Positions 7,993 to 21,700 of a DNA stretch of 64,000 nt are shown one piece after another. Source of the DNA: Lineus longissimus (taxonomy: Eukaryota; Nemertea; Pilidiophora; Heteronemertea; Lineidae); NCBI RefSeq assembly GCF_910592395.1, contig NC_088315.1:12838501-12902500 (forward strand), given 5' to 3'. Under the pieces are notes generated by a model, which had not been told where the DNA came from, did not search any database, and saw only the letters and a list, made by a program, of their open reading frames with translations. The position numbers and the translations under genes were made by a program. Each line of letters opens with the position of its first letter. The stretch's first letter is position 1.

Positions 7993-10900
7993 GAACCGAC
8001 TTTCATCGCCAGTAGTGTAATATCGCTAGTCGGATGACAACTTATTATCGCAGAATCTCGAAATTGTGCTCTCAGTTTGTTGAATCAGCAATCTTGACTC
8101 TGTATAACCAAAATGAGCGTGATCGGTCACGACGAGCGCCATCGCCAACCGACTTTCATCGCCAGTAGTGCAATATCGCTATCGAATATAACTTATCATC
8201 AAATAATCTTGAAATAGCCTTTTCAGTTTTACCATCGGTCATCACGACTCTGCATATCCAAAGTGAGCGTGATCGGTCGTGATGAGCACCATCGCCGACG
8301 AACTTTCATCGCCAGTAGTGCAATATCGAATGACAACTTATCATCACAGAATCTCGAAATTGTGCTCTCAGTTTGTCGAATTGGACATCTCGGCCCTGTA
8401 TAAGCAAAATGAGCGTGATCGGTCGCGACGAGCGCCATCGCCAACTGACTTTCATCGCCAGTAGTGCAATATCGCTATTGAATGACAACTTATCATCGCA
8501 GAATCTCGAAATTGTGTTCTCTGTTTGTTCAATCGGGCATCTCGACTCTATATAACCAAAATGAGCGTGATCGGTCGCGACGAGCGCCATCGCCGACCGA
8601 CCATCATTTCCAGTAGTCTTATATCGTTAGTCGAATGACCACTTATCATCGCAGAATCTTGAAATGGCGGTCTCAGTTTCTCCAATCGGGCATATCGACT
8701 CTTTAAGCAAAATGAGCGTGATTGGTCGCGACGAGCGCCATCGCCAACCGACTTTCATCGCCAGTAGTGTAATAACGCTAGTCGGATGACAACTTATTAT
8801 CGCAGAATCTCGAAATTGTGCTCTCAGTTTGTTGAATCAGCCATCTTGACTCTTTATAACCAAAATGAGCGTGATCGGTCACGACGAGCGCCATCCCCAA
8901 CCGCCTTTCATCGCCAGTAGTGCAATATCGCAATCGAATATAACTTATCATCGCAGAATCTTGAAATTGCCTTTTCAGTTTTACTATCGGTCATCACGAC
9001 TCTGCATATCCAAAGTGAGCGTGATCGGTCGTGATCAGCACCATCGCCGACGAACTTTCATCGCCAGTAGTGCAATATCGCTATCGAATGACAACTTATC
9101 ATCACAGAATCTCGAAATTGTGCTCTCAGTTCGTCGAATTGGTCATCTCGGCCCTGTATAAGCAAAATGAGCATGATCGGTCGCGACGAGCGCCATCGCC
9201 GACCGACTTTCATCGCAGTAGTGTAATATCGCTAGTTGAATGACAACTTATCATCGCAGAATCACGAAATTGTGCTCTCAGTTTGTCGAATCGGTCATCT
9301 CGGCCCTGTATAACCAAAATGAGCGTGATCGATCGCCATCGCCGACCGACTTTCATCGCCAGTAGTGCATTATCGCCAGTCGAATGACAACTTATCATCA
9401 CAGAGTCTCGAAATTGTGGTGTCAGTTTGTCCAATCGGTCATCTCGACTCTGTATAACCAAAATGAGCGGGATCAGTCGCGACGAGCGCTATCGCCAACC
9501 GACTTTCATCGCCAGTAGTGTAATATCGCTAGTCGAATGACAACTCATCATCACAGAATCTCGAAATTGCGGTCTCAGTTTGTCCAATCGGTCATCTCCA
9601 CTCTGTATAACCAAAATGAGCGTGATCGGTCGCGACGAGCACCATCGCCGACCAACTTTCATTGCCAGTAGTGTAATATCGCTATCGAATGACAACTTAT
9701 CATCGCAGAATCTTGAAATTGTGGTCTCAGTTTGTCGAATTTGGTCATTTTGGCTCTGTAAAACTAAAATGAGTGTGATCAGTCGCGACGAGCGCCATAG
9801 CCGACCGACTTTCATCACCAGTAGTGTAATATCGCTAGTCGAATGACAACTAATCATTGCAGAATCTCGAAATTGTGCTCTCAGTTTGTCGAATTAGCCA
9901 TCTTCACCCTGTATAACCAAAATGAGCGTGATCGGTCACGACAAGCGCCATCGCCAACTGACTTTCATCGCCAGTAGTGCAATATCGCTATTGAATGACA
10001 ACTTATCATCGCAGAATCTCGAAATTGTGTTCTCTGTTTGTTCAATCAGGCATCTCGACTCTGTATAACCAAAATGAGCGTGATCGGTCGCGACGAGCGC
10101 CATCGCTGACCGACCATCAATGCCAGTAGTCTTATATCGTTAGTCGAATGACCACTTATCATCGCAGAATCTCGAAATGGCGGTCTCAGTTTCTCCAATC
10201 GGGCATCTCGACTCTTTAAGCAAAATGAGCGTGATTGGTCGCGACGAGCGCCATCGCCAACCGACTTTCATTGCCAGTAGTGTAATATCGCTAGTCGGAT
10301 GACAACTTATTATCGCAGAATCTCGAAATTGTGCTCTCAGTTTGTTGAATCAGCCATCTTGACTCTGTATAACCAAAATGAGCGTGCTCGGTCACGACGA
10401 GCGCCATCGCCAACCGACTTTCATCGCCAGTAGTGCAATATCGCTATCGAATATAACTTATCATCGCAGAATCTTGAAATTGCCTTTTCAGTTTTACCAT
10501 CGGTCATCACAACTCTGCATATCTAAAGTGAGCGTGATCGGTCGTGATGAGCACCATCGCCGACGAACTTTCATCGCCAGTAGTGCAATATCGCTATCGA
10601 ATGACAACTTATCATCACAGAATCACGAAATTGTACTCTCAGTTTGTCGAATTTGTCATCTCGGCCCTGTATAAGCAAAATGAGCGTGATCGGTCGCGAC
10701 AAGCGCCATCGCCGACCGACTTTCATCGCAGTAGTGTAATATCGCTAGTCGAATGACAACTTATCATCGCAGAATCTCGAAATTGTGCTCTCAGATTGTC
10801 GAATCGGTCATCTCGACCCTGTATAACCAAAATGAGCGTGATCGGTCGCGACGAGTGCATCGCCGACCAATTTTCATCGCCAATAGTGTGATATCGCTAT

Positions 10901-13900
10901 CGAATGACAACTTATCATCGCAGAATCTTGAAATTGTGGTCTCAGTTTGTCGAATTCGTCATTTCGGCCCCGTATAACCACAATAAACAAGATCGGTCGC
11001 GACGAGCGCCATCGCCGACCGACTTTTATCGCCAGTAGTGCAATATCGCTATCGAATGCAACTTATCATTGCAGAATCTCGAAATTGTGCTCTCAGTTTG
11101 TCGAATTTGGTCATTTTCGCTTTGTAAAACTAAAATGAGTGTGATCAGTCGGGACGAGCGCCATCGCCGACCGACTTTCATCGCCAGTAGTGTAATATCG
11201 CTAGTCGAATGACAACTTATCATTGCAGAATCTCGAAATTGTGCTCTCAGTTTGTCGAATTAGCCATCTTCACCCTGTATAACCAAAATGAGCGTGATCG
11301 GTCGCGACGAGCGCCATCGCCAACTGACTTTCATCGCCAGTAGTGCAATATCGCTATTGAATGACAACTTATCATCGCAGAATCTCGAAATTGTGTTCTC
11401 TGTTTGTTCAATCGAGCATCTCGACTCTGTATAACCAAAATGAGCGTGATCGGTCGCGACGAGCGCCATCGCCGACCGACCATCATCGCCTATAGTCTTA
11501 TATCGTTAGTCGAATGACCACTTATCATCGCAGAATCTCGAAACTCTGGTCTCAATTTGTTGAATTGGTCATCTCGGCTCTGTATAACCAAAATGAGCGT
11601 GATCGGTCGTGACAAGCGCCATCGCCAACCGACCATCATCGCCAGTAGTCTTATATCGTTAGTCAAATGACAACTTATCGTCGCAGAATCTCGAAATTGC
11701 GGTCTCAGTTTGTCCAATCGGTCATCTCGACTCTTTATAACCAAAATGAGCGTGATCGGTCACGACGATCGCCATCGCTGACCAACTTTCATCGCCAGTA
11801 GTGTAATATCGCTAGTCGGATGACAACTTATTATCGCAGAATCTCGAAATTGTGCTCTCAGTTTGTTGAATCAGCCATCTTGACTCTGTGTAACCAAAAT
11901 GAGCGTGATCGGTCACGACGAGCGCCATCGCCAACCGACTTTCATCGCCAGTAGTGCAATATCGCTATCGAATATAACTTATCATCAAATAATCTTGAAA
12001 TAGCCTTTTCAGTTTTACCATCGGTCATCACGACTCTGCATATCCAAAGTGAGCGTGATCGGTCGTGATGAGCACCATCGCCGACGAACTTTCATCGCCA
12101 GTAGTGCAATATCGCTATCGAATGACAACTTATCATCACAGAATCTCGAAATTGTGCTCTCAGTTTGTCGAATTGGACATCTCGGCCCTGTATAAGCAAA
12201 ATGAGCGTGATCGGTCGCGACGAGCGCAATCGCCGACCGACTTTCATCGCAGTAGTGTAATATCGCTAGTCGAATGACAACTTATCATTACAGAGTCTCG
12301 AAATTGTGGTCTCAGTTTGTCCAATCGGTCATCTCGACTCTGTATAACCAAATTGAGCGGGATCAGTCGCGACGAGCGCCATTGCCAACCGACTTTCATC
12401 GCCAATAGTGTAATATCGCTTGTTGAATGACAACTTATCATCACAGGATCTCGAAATTGCGGTCTTAGTTTGTCCAATCGGTCATCTCGACTCTGTATAA
12501 CCAAAATGAGCGTGATCGGTCGCGACGAGCACCATCGCCAACCGACTTCCATCGCCAGTAGTGTAATATCGCCAGTCGGATGACAACTTATTATCGCAGA
12601 ATCTCGAAATTGTGCTCTCAGTTTGTTGAATCAGCCATCTTGACTCTGTATAACCAAAATGAGCGTGATCAGTCGCGACGTTCGCCATCGCCGACCGACT
12701 TTCATCGCCAGTAGTGCAAGATCGCTAGTCGAATGACAACTTATCATCACAGAGTCTCGAAATTGTGGTGTCAGTTTGTCCAATCGGTCATCTCGACTCT
12801 GTATAACCAAAATAAGCGTGATCGGTTGCGACGAGCACCATCGCCGACCAACTTTCATTGCCAGTAGTGTAATATCGCTATCGAATGACAACTTATCATC
12901 GCAGAATCTTGAAATTGTGGTCTCAGTTTGTCGAATTCGTCATTTCGGCCCCGTATAACCACAATAAACAAGATCGGTCGCAACGAGCGCCATCGCCGAC
13001 CGACTTTCATCGCCAGTAGTGCAATATCGCTATCGAGTAAATCATCATTGCAGAATCTCGAAATTGTGCTCTCAGTTTGTCGAATTTGGTCATTTTGGCT
13101 CTGCAAAACTAAAATGAGTGTGATCAGTCGCGACGAGCGCCATCGCCGACCGACTTTCATCGCCAGTAGTGTAATATCGCTAGTCGAATGACAACTTATC
13201 ATTGCAGAATCTCGAAATTGTGCTCTCAGTTTGTCGAATTAGCCATCTTCACCCTGTATAACCAAAATGAGCGTGATAGGTTGCGACGAGCACCATCGCC
13301 GACCAACTTTCATTGCCAGTAGTGTAATATCGCTATCGAATGACAACTTATCATCGCAGAATCTTGAAATTGTGGTCTCAGTTTGTCGAATTCGTTATTT
13401 CGGCCCCGTATAACCACAATGAACAAGATCGGTCGCGACGAGCGCCATCGCCGACCGACTTTCATCGCCAGAGGTGCAATGTCGCTATCGAATGCAACTT
13501 ATCATCGCAGAATCTTGAAATTGTGGTCTCAGTTTGTCGAATTTGGTCATTTTGGCTCTGTAAAACTAAAATGAGTGTGATCAGTCGCAACGAGCGCCAT
13601 CGCCGACCGACTTTCATCGCCAGTAGTGTAATATCGCTAGTCGAATGACAACTTATCATTGCAGAATCTCGAAATTGTGCTCTCAGTTTGTCGAATTAGC
13701 CATCTTCACCCTGTATAACCAAAATGAGCGTGATCGGTCGCGACGAGCGCCATCGCCAACTGACTTTCATCGCCAGTAGTGCAATATCGCTATTGAATGA
13801 CAACTTATCATCGCAGAATCTCGAAATTGTGTTCTCTGTTTGTTCAATCGGGCATCTCGACTCTGTATAACCAAAATGAGCGTGATCGGTCGCGACGAGC

Positions 13901-15744
13901 GCCATCGCCGACCGACCATCATTGCCAGTAGTCTTATATTGTTTGTCGAATGACCACTTATCATCGCAGAATCTCGAAATGGCGGTCTCAGTTTCTCCAA
14001 TCGGGCAACTCGACTCTTTAAGCAAAATGAGCGTGATTGGTCACGACGAGCGCCATCGCCAACCGACTTTCATCGCCAGTAGTGTAATATCGCTAGTCGG
14101 ATGACAACTTATTATCGCAGAATCTCGAAATTGTGCTCTCAGTTTGTTGAATCAGCCATCTTGACTCTGTATAACCAAAATGAGCGTGATCGGTCACGAT
14201 GAGCGCCATCGCCAACCGACTTTCATCGCCAGTAGTGCAATATCGCTATCGAATATAACTTATCATCGCAGAATCTTGAAATTGCCTTTTCAGTTTTACC
14301 ATCGGTCATCACGACTCTGCATATCCAAAGTGAGCGTGATCGGTCGTGATGAGCACCATCGCCGACGAACTTTCATCGCCAGTAGTGCAATATCGCTATC
14401 GAATGACAACTTATCATCGCAGAATCTCAAAATTGTGCACTCAGTTTGTCGAATCGGTCATCTCGGCCCTGTATAACCAAAATGAGCGTGATCGGTCGCG
14501 ACGAGCGCAATCGCCGACCGACATTCATCGCAGTATTGTAATATCGCTAGTCGAATGACAACTTATAATCGCAGAATCTTGAAATTGTGGTCTCAGTTTG
14601 TTCAATCAGGCATCTCGACTCTGCATAACCAAAATGAGTGTGATCGGTCGCGACGAGTGCCATCGCCGACCGACAATCATTGCCTATAGTCTTATATCGT
14701 TTGTCGACTGACCACTTATCATCGCAGAATCTCGAAACTCTGGTCTCAATTTGTTGAATTGTTCATCTTGGCTCTGTAAAGCCAAAATCAGCGTGATCGG
14801 TCGTGACAAGTGCCATCGCCGACCGACTTTCATCGCCAGTAGTGCAATATCGCTAGTCAAATGACAACTTATCATCACAGAGTCTCGAAATTGTGGTCTC
14901 AGTTTGTTCAATCGGTCATCTCGACTATGTATAACTAAAATGAGCGGGATCAGTCGCGACGAGCGCCATCGCCAACTGACTTTCATCGCCTGTAGTGTAA
15001 TATCGCTAGTCGGATGACAACTTATTATCGCAGAATCTCGAAATTGTGCTCTCAGTTTGTTGAATCAGCCATCTTGACTCTTTATAACCAAAATGAGCGT
15101 GATCGGTCACGACGAGCGCCATCGCCAACCGACTTTCATCGCCAGTAGTGCAATATCGCTATCGAATATAACTTATCATCGCAGAATCTTGAAATTGCAT
15201 TTTCAGTTTTACTATCGGTCATCACGACTCTGCATATCCAAAGTGAGCGTGATCGGTTGTGATGAGCACCATCGCCGACGAACTTTCATCGCCAGTAGTG
15301 CAATATCGCTATCGAATGACAACTTATCATCACAGAATCACGAAATTGTGCTCTCAGTTTGTCGAATTGGTCATCTCGGCCCTGTATAAGCAAAATGAGC
15401 ATGATCAGTCGCGACGAGCGCCATCGCCGACCGACTTTCATCACAGTAGTGTAATATCGCTAGTTGAATAACAACTTATCATCGCAGAATCACGAAATTG
15501 TGCTCTCAGTTTGTCGAATCGGTCATCTCGGCCCTCTATAACCAAAATGAGCGTGATCGGTCGGGACGATCGCCATCGCCGACCAACTTTCATTGCCAGT
15601 AGTGTAATATCGCTATCGAATGACAACTTATCATCGCAGAATCTTGAAATTGTGGTCTCAGTTTGTCGAATTTGGTCATTTTGGCTCTGTAAAACTAAAA
15701 TGAGTGTGATCAGTCGCGACGAGCGCCATCGCCGACCGACTTTC
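7993..15744 (+). repeat. Left edge zone of the satellite: mosaic of monomer types
   Basis: Monomers of many subtypes follow one another without a strict long period. Partial order is visible: 8.43-9.23 kb resembles 9.94-10.75 kb at an offset of 1513 bp (10 monomers), 11.26-11.47 kb resembles 13.7-13.9 kb at 2436 bp (16 monomers), and a 913-bp (6-monomer) offset links 14.18 and 15.09 kb. The copies are less alike than in the interior HORs, as expected for an older array edge. Confidence 0.75.
10993..11022. repeat. Example of the CpG-rich dyad box present once per monomer
   Basis: TCGGTCG (10993-10999) and CGACCGA (11016-11022) are reverse complements around a 16-nt spacer that begins CGACGAGCG; inside it CGA and TCG can add three further pairs. 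About eight CpG occur in 33 bp. The same box recurs in each monomer with point changes. The example stands for the class; a role as a protein-binding site is inferred. Confidence 0.6.
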
Positions 15745-18700
15745 ATCGCCAGTAGTGCAATATCGCTATCGAATGACAACTTATCATCACAGAATCTCGA
15801 AATTGTGCTCTCAGTTTGTTGAATTGGACATCTCGGCCCTGTATAAGCAAAATGAGCGTGATCGGTCGCGACGAGCGCAATCGCCGACCGACTTTCATCG
15901 CAGTAGTGTAATATCGCTAGTCGAATGACAACTTATCATTACAGAGTCTCGAAATTGTGGTCTCAGTTTGTCCAATCGGTCATCTCGACTCTGTATAACC
16001 AAAATGAGCGGGATCAGTCGCGACGAGCGCCATCGCCAACAGACTTTCATCGCCAGTAGTGTAATATCGCTAGTCGAATGACAACTTATCATCACAGGAT
16101 CTCGAAATTGCGGTCTTAGTTTGTCCAATCGGTCATCTCGACTCTGTATAACCAAAATGAGCGTGATCGGTCGCGACGAGCACCATCGCTAACCGACTTC
16201 AATCGCCAGTAGTGTAATATCGCCAGTCGGATGACAACTTATTATCGCAGAATCTCGAAATTGTGCTCTCAGTTTGTTGAATCAGCCATCTTGACTCTGT
16301 ATAACCAAAATGAGCGTGATCGGTCGCGACGTTCGCCATCGCCGACCTACTTTCATCGCCAGTAGTGCAAGATCGCTAGTCGAATGACAACTTATCATCA
16401 CAGAGTCTCGAAATTGTGGTGTCAGTTTGTCCAATCGGTCATCTCGACTCTGTATAACCAAAATGAGTGTGATAGGTTGCAACGAGCACCATCGCCGACG
16501 AACTTTCATCGCCAGTAGTGCAATATCGCTATCGAATGACAACTTATCATCGCAGAATCTCGAAATTGTGCACTCAGTTTGTCGAATCGGTCATCTCGGC
16601 CCTGTATAACCAAAATGAGCGTGATCGGTCGCGACGGGCGCAATCGCCGACCGACTTTCATCGCAGTATTGTAATATCGTTAGTCGAATGACAACTTATA
16701 ATCGCAGAATCTTGAAATTGTGGTCTCAGTTTGTTCAATCAGGCATCTCGACTCTGCATAACCAAAATGAGTGTGATCGGTCGCGACAAGTGCCATCGCC
16801 GACCGACCATCATTGCCTATAGTCTTATATCGTTAGTCGAATGACCACTTATCATCGCAGAATCTCGAAACTCTGGTCTCAATTTGTTGAATTGTTCATC
16901 TTGGCTCTGTAAAGCCAAAATGAGCGTGATCGGTCGTGACAAGCGCCATCGCCGACCGACTTTCATCGCCAGTAGTGCAATATCGCTAGTCAAATGACAA
17001 CTTATCATCACAGAGTCTCGAAATTGTGGTCTCAGTTTGTTCAATCGGTCATCTCGACTATGTATAACTAAAATGAGCGGGATCAGTCGCGACGAGCGCC
17101 AACACCAACTGACTTTCATCGCCTGTAGTGTAATATCGCTAGTCGGATGACAACTTATTATCGCAGAATCTCGAAATTGTGCTCTCAGTTTGTTGAATCA
17201 GCCATCTTGACTCTTTATAACCAAAATGAGCGTGATCTGTCACGACGAGCGCCATCGCCAACCGACTTTCATCGCCAGTAGTGCAATATCGCTATCGAAT
17301 ATAACTTATCATCGCAGAATCTTGAAATTGCCTTTTCAGTTTTACTATCGGTCATCACGACTCTGCATATCCAAAGTGAGCGTGATCGGTCGTGATGAGC
17401 ACCATCGCCGACGAACTTTCATCGCCAGTAGTGCAATATCGCTATCGAATGACAACTTATCATCACAGAATCACGAAATTGTGCTCTCAGTTTGTCGAAT
17501 TGGTCATCTCGGCCCTGTATAACCAAAATGAGCGTGATCGGTCGCGACGAGCGCAATCGCCGACCGACTTTCATCGCAGTATTGTAATATCGCTAGTCGA
17601 ATGACAACTTATAATCGCAGAATCTTGAAATTGTGGTCTCAGTTTGTTCAATCAGGCATCTCGACTCTGCATAACCAAAATGAGTGTGATCGGTCGCGAC
17701 GAGTGCCATCACCGACCGACCATCATTGCCTATAGTCTTATATCGTTAGTCGAATGACCACTTATCATCGCAGAATCTCGAAACTCTGGTCTCAATTTGT
17801 TGAATTGTTCATCTTGGCTCTGTAAAGCCAAAATGAGCGTGATCGGTCGTGACAAGCGCCATCGCCGACCGACTTTCATCGCCAGTAGTGCAATATCGCT
17901 AGTCAAATGACAACTTATCATCACAGAGTCTCGAAATTGTGGTCTCAGTTTGTTCAATCGGTCATCTCGACTATGTATAACTAAAATGAGCGGGATCAGT
18001 CGCGACGAGCGCCATCGCCAACTGACTTTCATCGCCTGTAGTGTAATATCGCTAGTCGGATGACAACTTATTATCGCAGAATCTCGAAATTGTGCTCTCA
18101 GTTTGTTGAATCAGCCATCTTGACTCTTTATAACCAAAATGAGCGTGATCGGTCACGACGAGCGCCATCGCCAACCGACTTTCATCGCCAGTAGTGCAAT
18201 ATCGCTATCGAATATAACTTATCATCGCAGAATCTTGAAATTGCCTTTTCAGTTTTACTATCGGTCATCACGACTCTGCATATCCAAAGTGAGCGTGATC
18301 GGTTGTGATGAGCACCATCGCCGACGAACTTTCATCGCCAGTAGTGCAATATCGCTATCGAATGACAACTTATCATCACAGAATCTCGAAATTGTGCTCT
18401 CAGTTTGTCGAATTGGACATCTCGTCCCTGTATAAGCAAAATGAGCGTGATCGGTCGTGACGAGCGCAATCGCCGACCGACTTTCATCGCAGTAGTGTAA
18501 TATCGCTAGTCGAATGACAACTTATCATCACAGAGTCTCGAAATTGTGGTCTCAGTCCAATCGGTCATCTCGACTCTGTATAACCAAAATGAGCGGGATC
18601 AGTCGCGACGAGCGCCATCGCCAACCGACTTTCATCGCCAGTAGTGTAATATCGCTAGTCGAATGACAACTTATCATCACAGAATCTCGAAATTGCGGTC

Positions 18701-21700
18701 TTAGTTTGTCCAATCGGTCATCTCGACTCTGTATAACCAAAATGAGCGTGATCGGTCGCGACGAGCACCATCGCTAACCGACTTCAATCGCCAGTAGTGT
18801 AATATCGCCAGTCGGATGACAACTTATTATCGCAGAATCTCGAAATTGTGCTCTCAGTTTGTTGAATCAGCCATCTTGACTCTGTATAACCAAAATGAGC
18901 GTGATCGGTCGCGACGTTCGCCATCGCCGACCTACTTTCATCGCCAGTAGTGCAAGATCGCTAGTCGAATGACAACTTATCATCACAGAGTCTCGAAATT
19001 GTGGTGTCAGTTTGTCCAATCGGTCATCTCGACTCTGTATAACCAAAATGAGTGTGATAGGTTGCAACGAGCACCATCGCCGACGAACTTTCATCGCCAG
19101 TAGTGCAATATCGCTATCGAATGACAACTTATCATCGCAGAATCTCGAAATTGTGCACTCAGTTTGTCGAATCGGTCATCTCGGCCCTGTATAACCAAAA
19201 TGAGCGTGATCGGTCGCGACGGGCGCAATCGCCGACCGACTTTCATCGCAGTATTGTAATATCGTTAGTCGAATGACAACTTATAATCGCAGAATCTTGA
19301 AATTGTGGTCTCAGTTTGTTCAATCAGGCATCTCGACTCTGCATAACCAAAATGAGTGTGATCGGTCGCGACAAGTGCCATCGCCGACCGACCATCATTG
19401 CCTATAGTCTTATATCGTTAGTCGAATGACCACTTATCATCGCAGAATCTCGAAACTCTGGTCTCAATTTGTTGAATTGTTCATCTTGGCTCTGTAAAGC
19501 CAAAATGAGCGTGATCGGTCGTGACAAGCGCCATCGCCCGACCGACTTTCATCGCCAGTAGTGCAATATCGCTAGTCAAATGACAACTTATCATCACAGA
19601 GTCTCGAAATTGTGGTCTCAGTTTGTTCAATCGGTCATCTCGACTATGTATAACTAAAATGAGCGGGATCAGTCGCGACGAGCGCCAACACCAACTGACT
19701 TTCATCGCCTGTAGTGTAATATCGCTAGTCGGATGACAACTTATTATCGCAGAATCTCGAAATTGTGCTCTCAGTTTGTTGAATCAGCCATCTTGACTCT
19801 TTATAACCAAAATGAGCGTGATCTGTCACGACGAGCGCCATCGCCAACCGACTTTCATCGCCAGTAGTGCAATATCGCTATCGAATATAACTTATCATCG
19901 CAGAAATCTTGAAATTGCCCTTTTCAGTTTTACTATCGGTCATCACGACTCTGCATATCCAAAGTGAGCGTGATCGGTCGTGATGAGCACCATCGCCGAC
20001 GAACTTTCATCGCCAGTAGTGCAATATCGCTATCGAATGACAACTTATCATCACAGAATCACGAAATTGTGCTCTCAGTTTGTCGAATTGGTCATCTCGG
20101 CCCTGTATAACCAAAATGAGCGTGATCGGTCGCGACGAGCGCAATCGCCGGACCGACTTTCATCGCAGTATTGTAATATCGCTAGTCGAATGACAACTTA
20201 TAATCGCAGAATCTTGAAATTGTGGTCTCAGTTTGTTCAATCAGGCATCTCGACTCTGCATAACCAAAATGAGTGTGATCGGTCGCGACGAGTGCCATCA
20301 CCGACCGACCATCATTGCCTATAGTCTTATATCGTTAGTCGAATGACCACTTATCATCGCAGAATCTCGAAACTCTGGTCTCAATTTGTTGAATTGTTCA
20401 TCTTGGCTCTGTAAAGCCAAAATGAGCGTGATCGGTCGTGACAAGCGCCATCGCCGACCGACTTTCATCGCCAGTAGTGCAATATCGCTAGTCAAATGAC
20501 AACTTATCATCACAGAGTCTCGAAATTGTGGTCTCAGTTTGTTCAATCGGTCATCTCGACTATGTATAACTAAAATGAGCGGGATCAGTCGCGACGAGCG
20601 CCATCGCCAACTGACTTTCATCGCCTGTAGTGTAATATCGCTAGTCGGATGACAACTTATTATCGCAGAATCTCGAAATTGTGCTCTCAGTTTGTTGAAT
20701 CAGCCATCTTGACTCTTTATAACCAAAATGAGCGTGATCGGTCACGACGAGCGCCATCGCCAACCGACTTTCATCGCCAGTAGTGCAATATCGCTATCGA
20801 ATATAACTTATCATCGCAGAATCTTGAAATTGCCTTTTCAGTTTTACTATCGGTCATCACGACTCTGCATATCCAAAGTGAGCGTGATCGGTTGTGATGA
20901 GCACCATCGCCGACGAACTTTCATCGCCAGTAGTGCAATATCGCTATCGAATGACAACTTATCATCACAGAATCTCGAAATTGTGCTCTCAGTTTGTCGA
21001 ATTGGACATCTCGTCCCTGTATAAGCAAAATGAGCGTGATCGGTCGTGACGAGCGCAATCGCCGACCGACTTTCATCGCAGTAGTGTAATATCGCTAGTC
21101 GAATGACAACTTATCATTACAGAGTCTCGAAATTGTGGTCTCAGTTTGTCCAATCGGTCATCTCGACTCTGTATAACCAAAATGAGCGGGATCAGTCGCG
21201 ACGAGCGCCATCGCCAACCGACTTTCATCGCCAGTAGTGTAATATCGCTAGTCGAATGACAACTTATCATCACAGGATCTCGAAATTGCGCTCTTAGTTT
21301 GTCCAATCGGTCATCACGACTCTGTATAACCAAAATGAGCGTGATCGGTCGCGACGAGCACCATCGCTAACCGACTTCAATCGCCAGTAGTGTAATATCG
21401 CCAGTCGGATGACAACTTATTATCGCAGAATCTCGAAATTGTGCTCTCAGTTTGTTGAATCAGCCATCTTGACTCTGTATAACCAAAATGAGCGTGATCG
21501 GTCGCGACGTTCGCCATCGCCGACCTACTTTCATCGCCAGTAGTGCAAGATCGCTAGTCGAATGACAACTTATCATCACAGAGTCTCGAAATTGTGGTGT
21601 CAGTTTGTCCAATCGGTCATCTCGACTCTGTATAACCAAAATGAGTGTGATAGGTTGCAACGAGCACCATCGCCGACGAACTTTCATCGCCAGTAGTGCA

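Noticed and set aside
7699-7994. Frames on both strands across the 93-bp duplication
   Set aside because: Both reflect the duplicated CpG-rich DNA, with no domain and no splice support.
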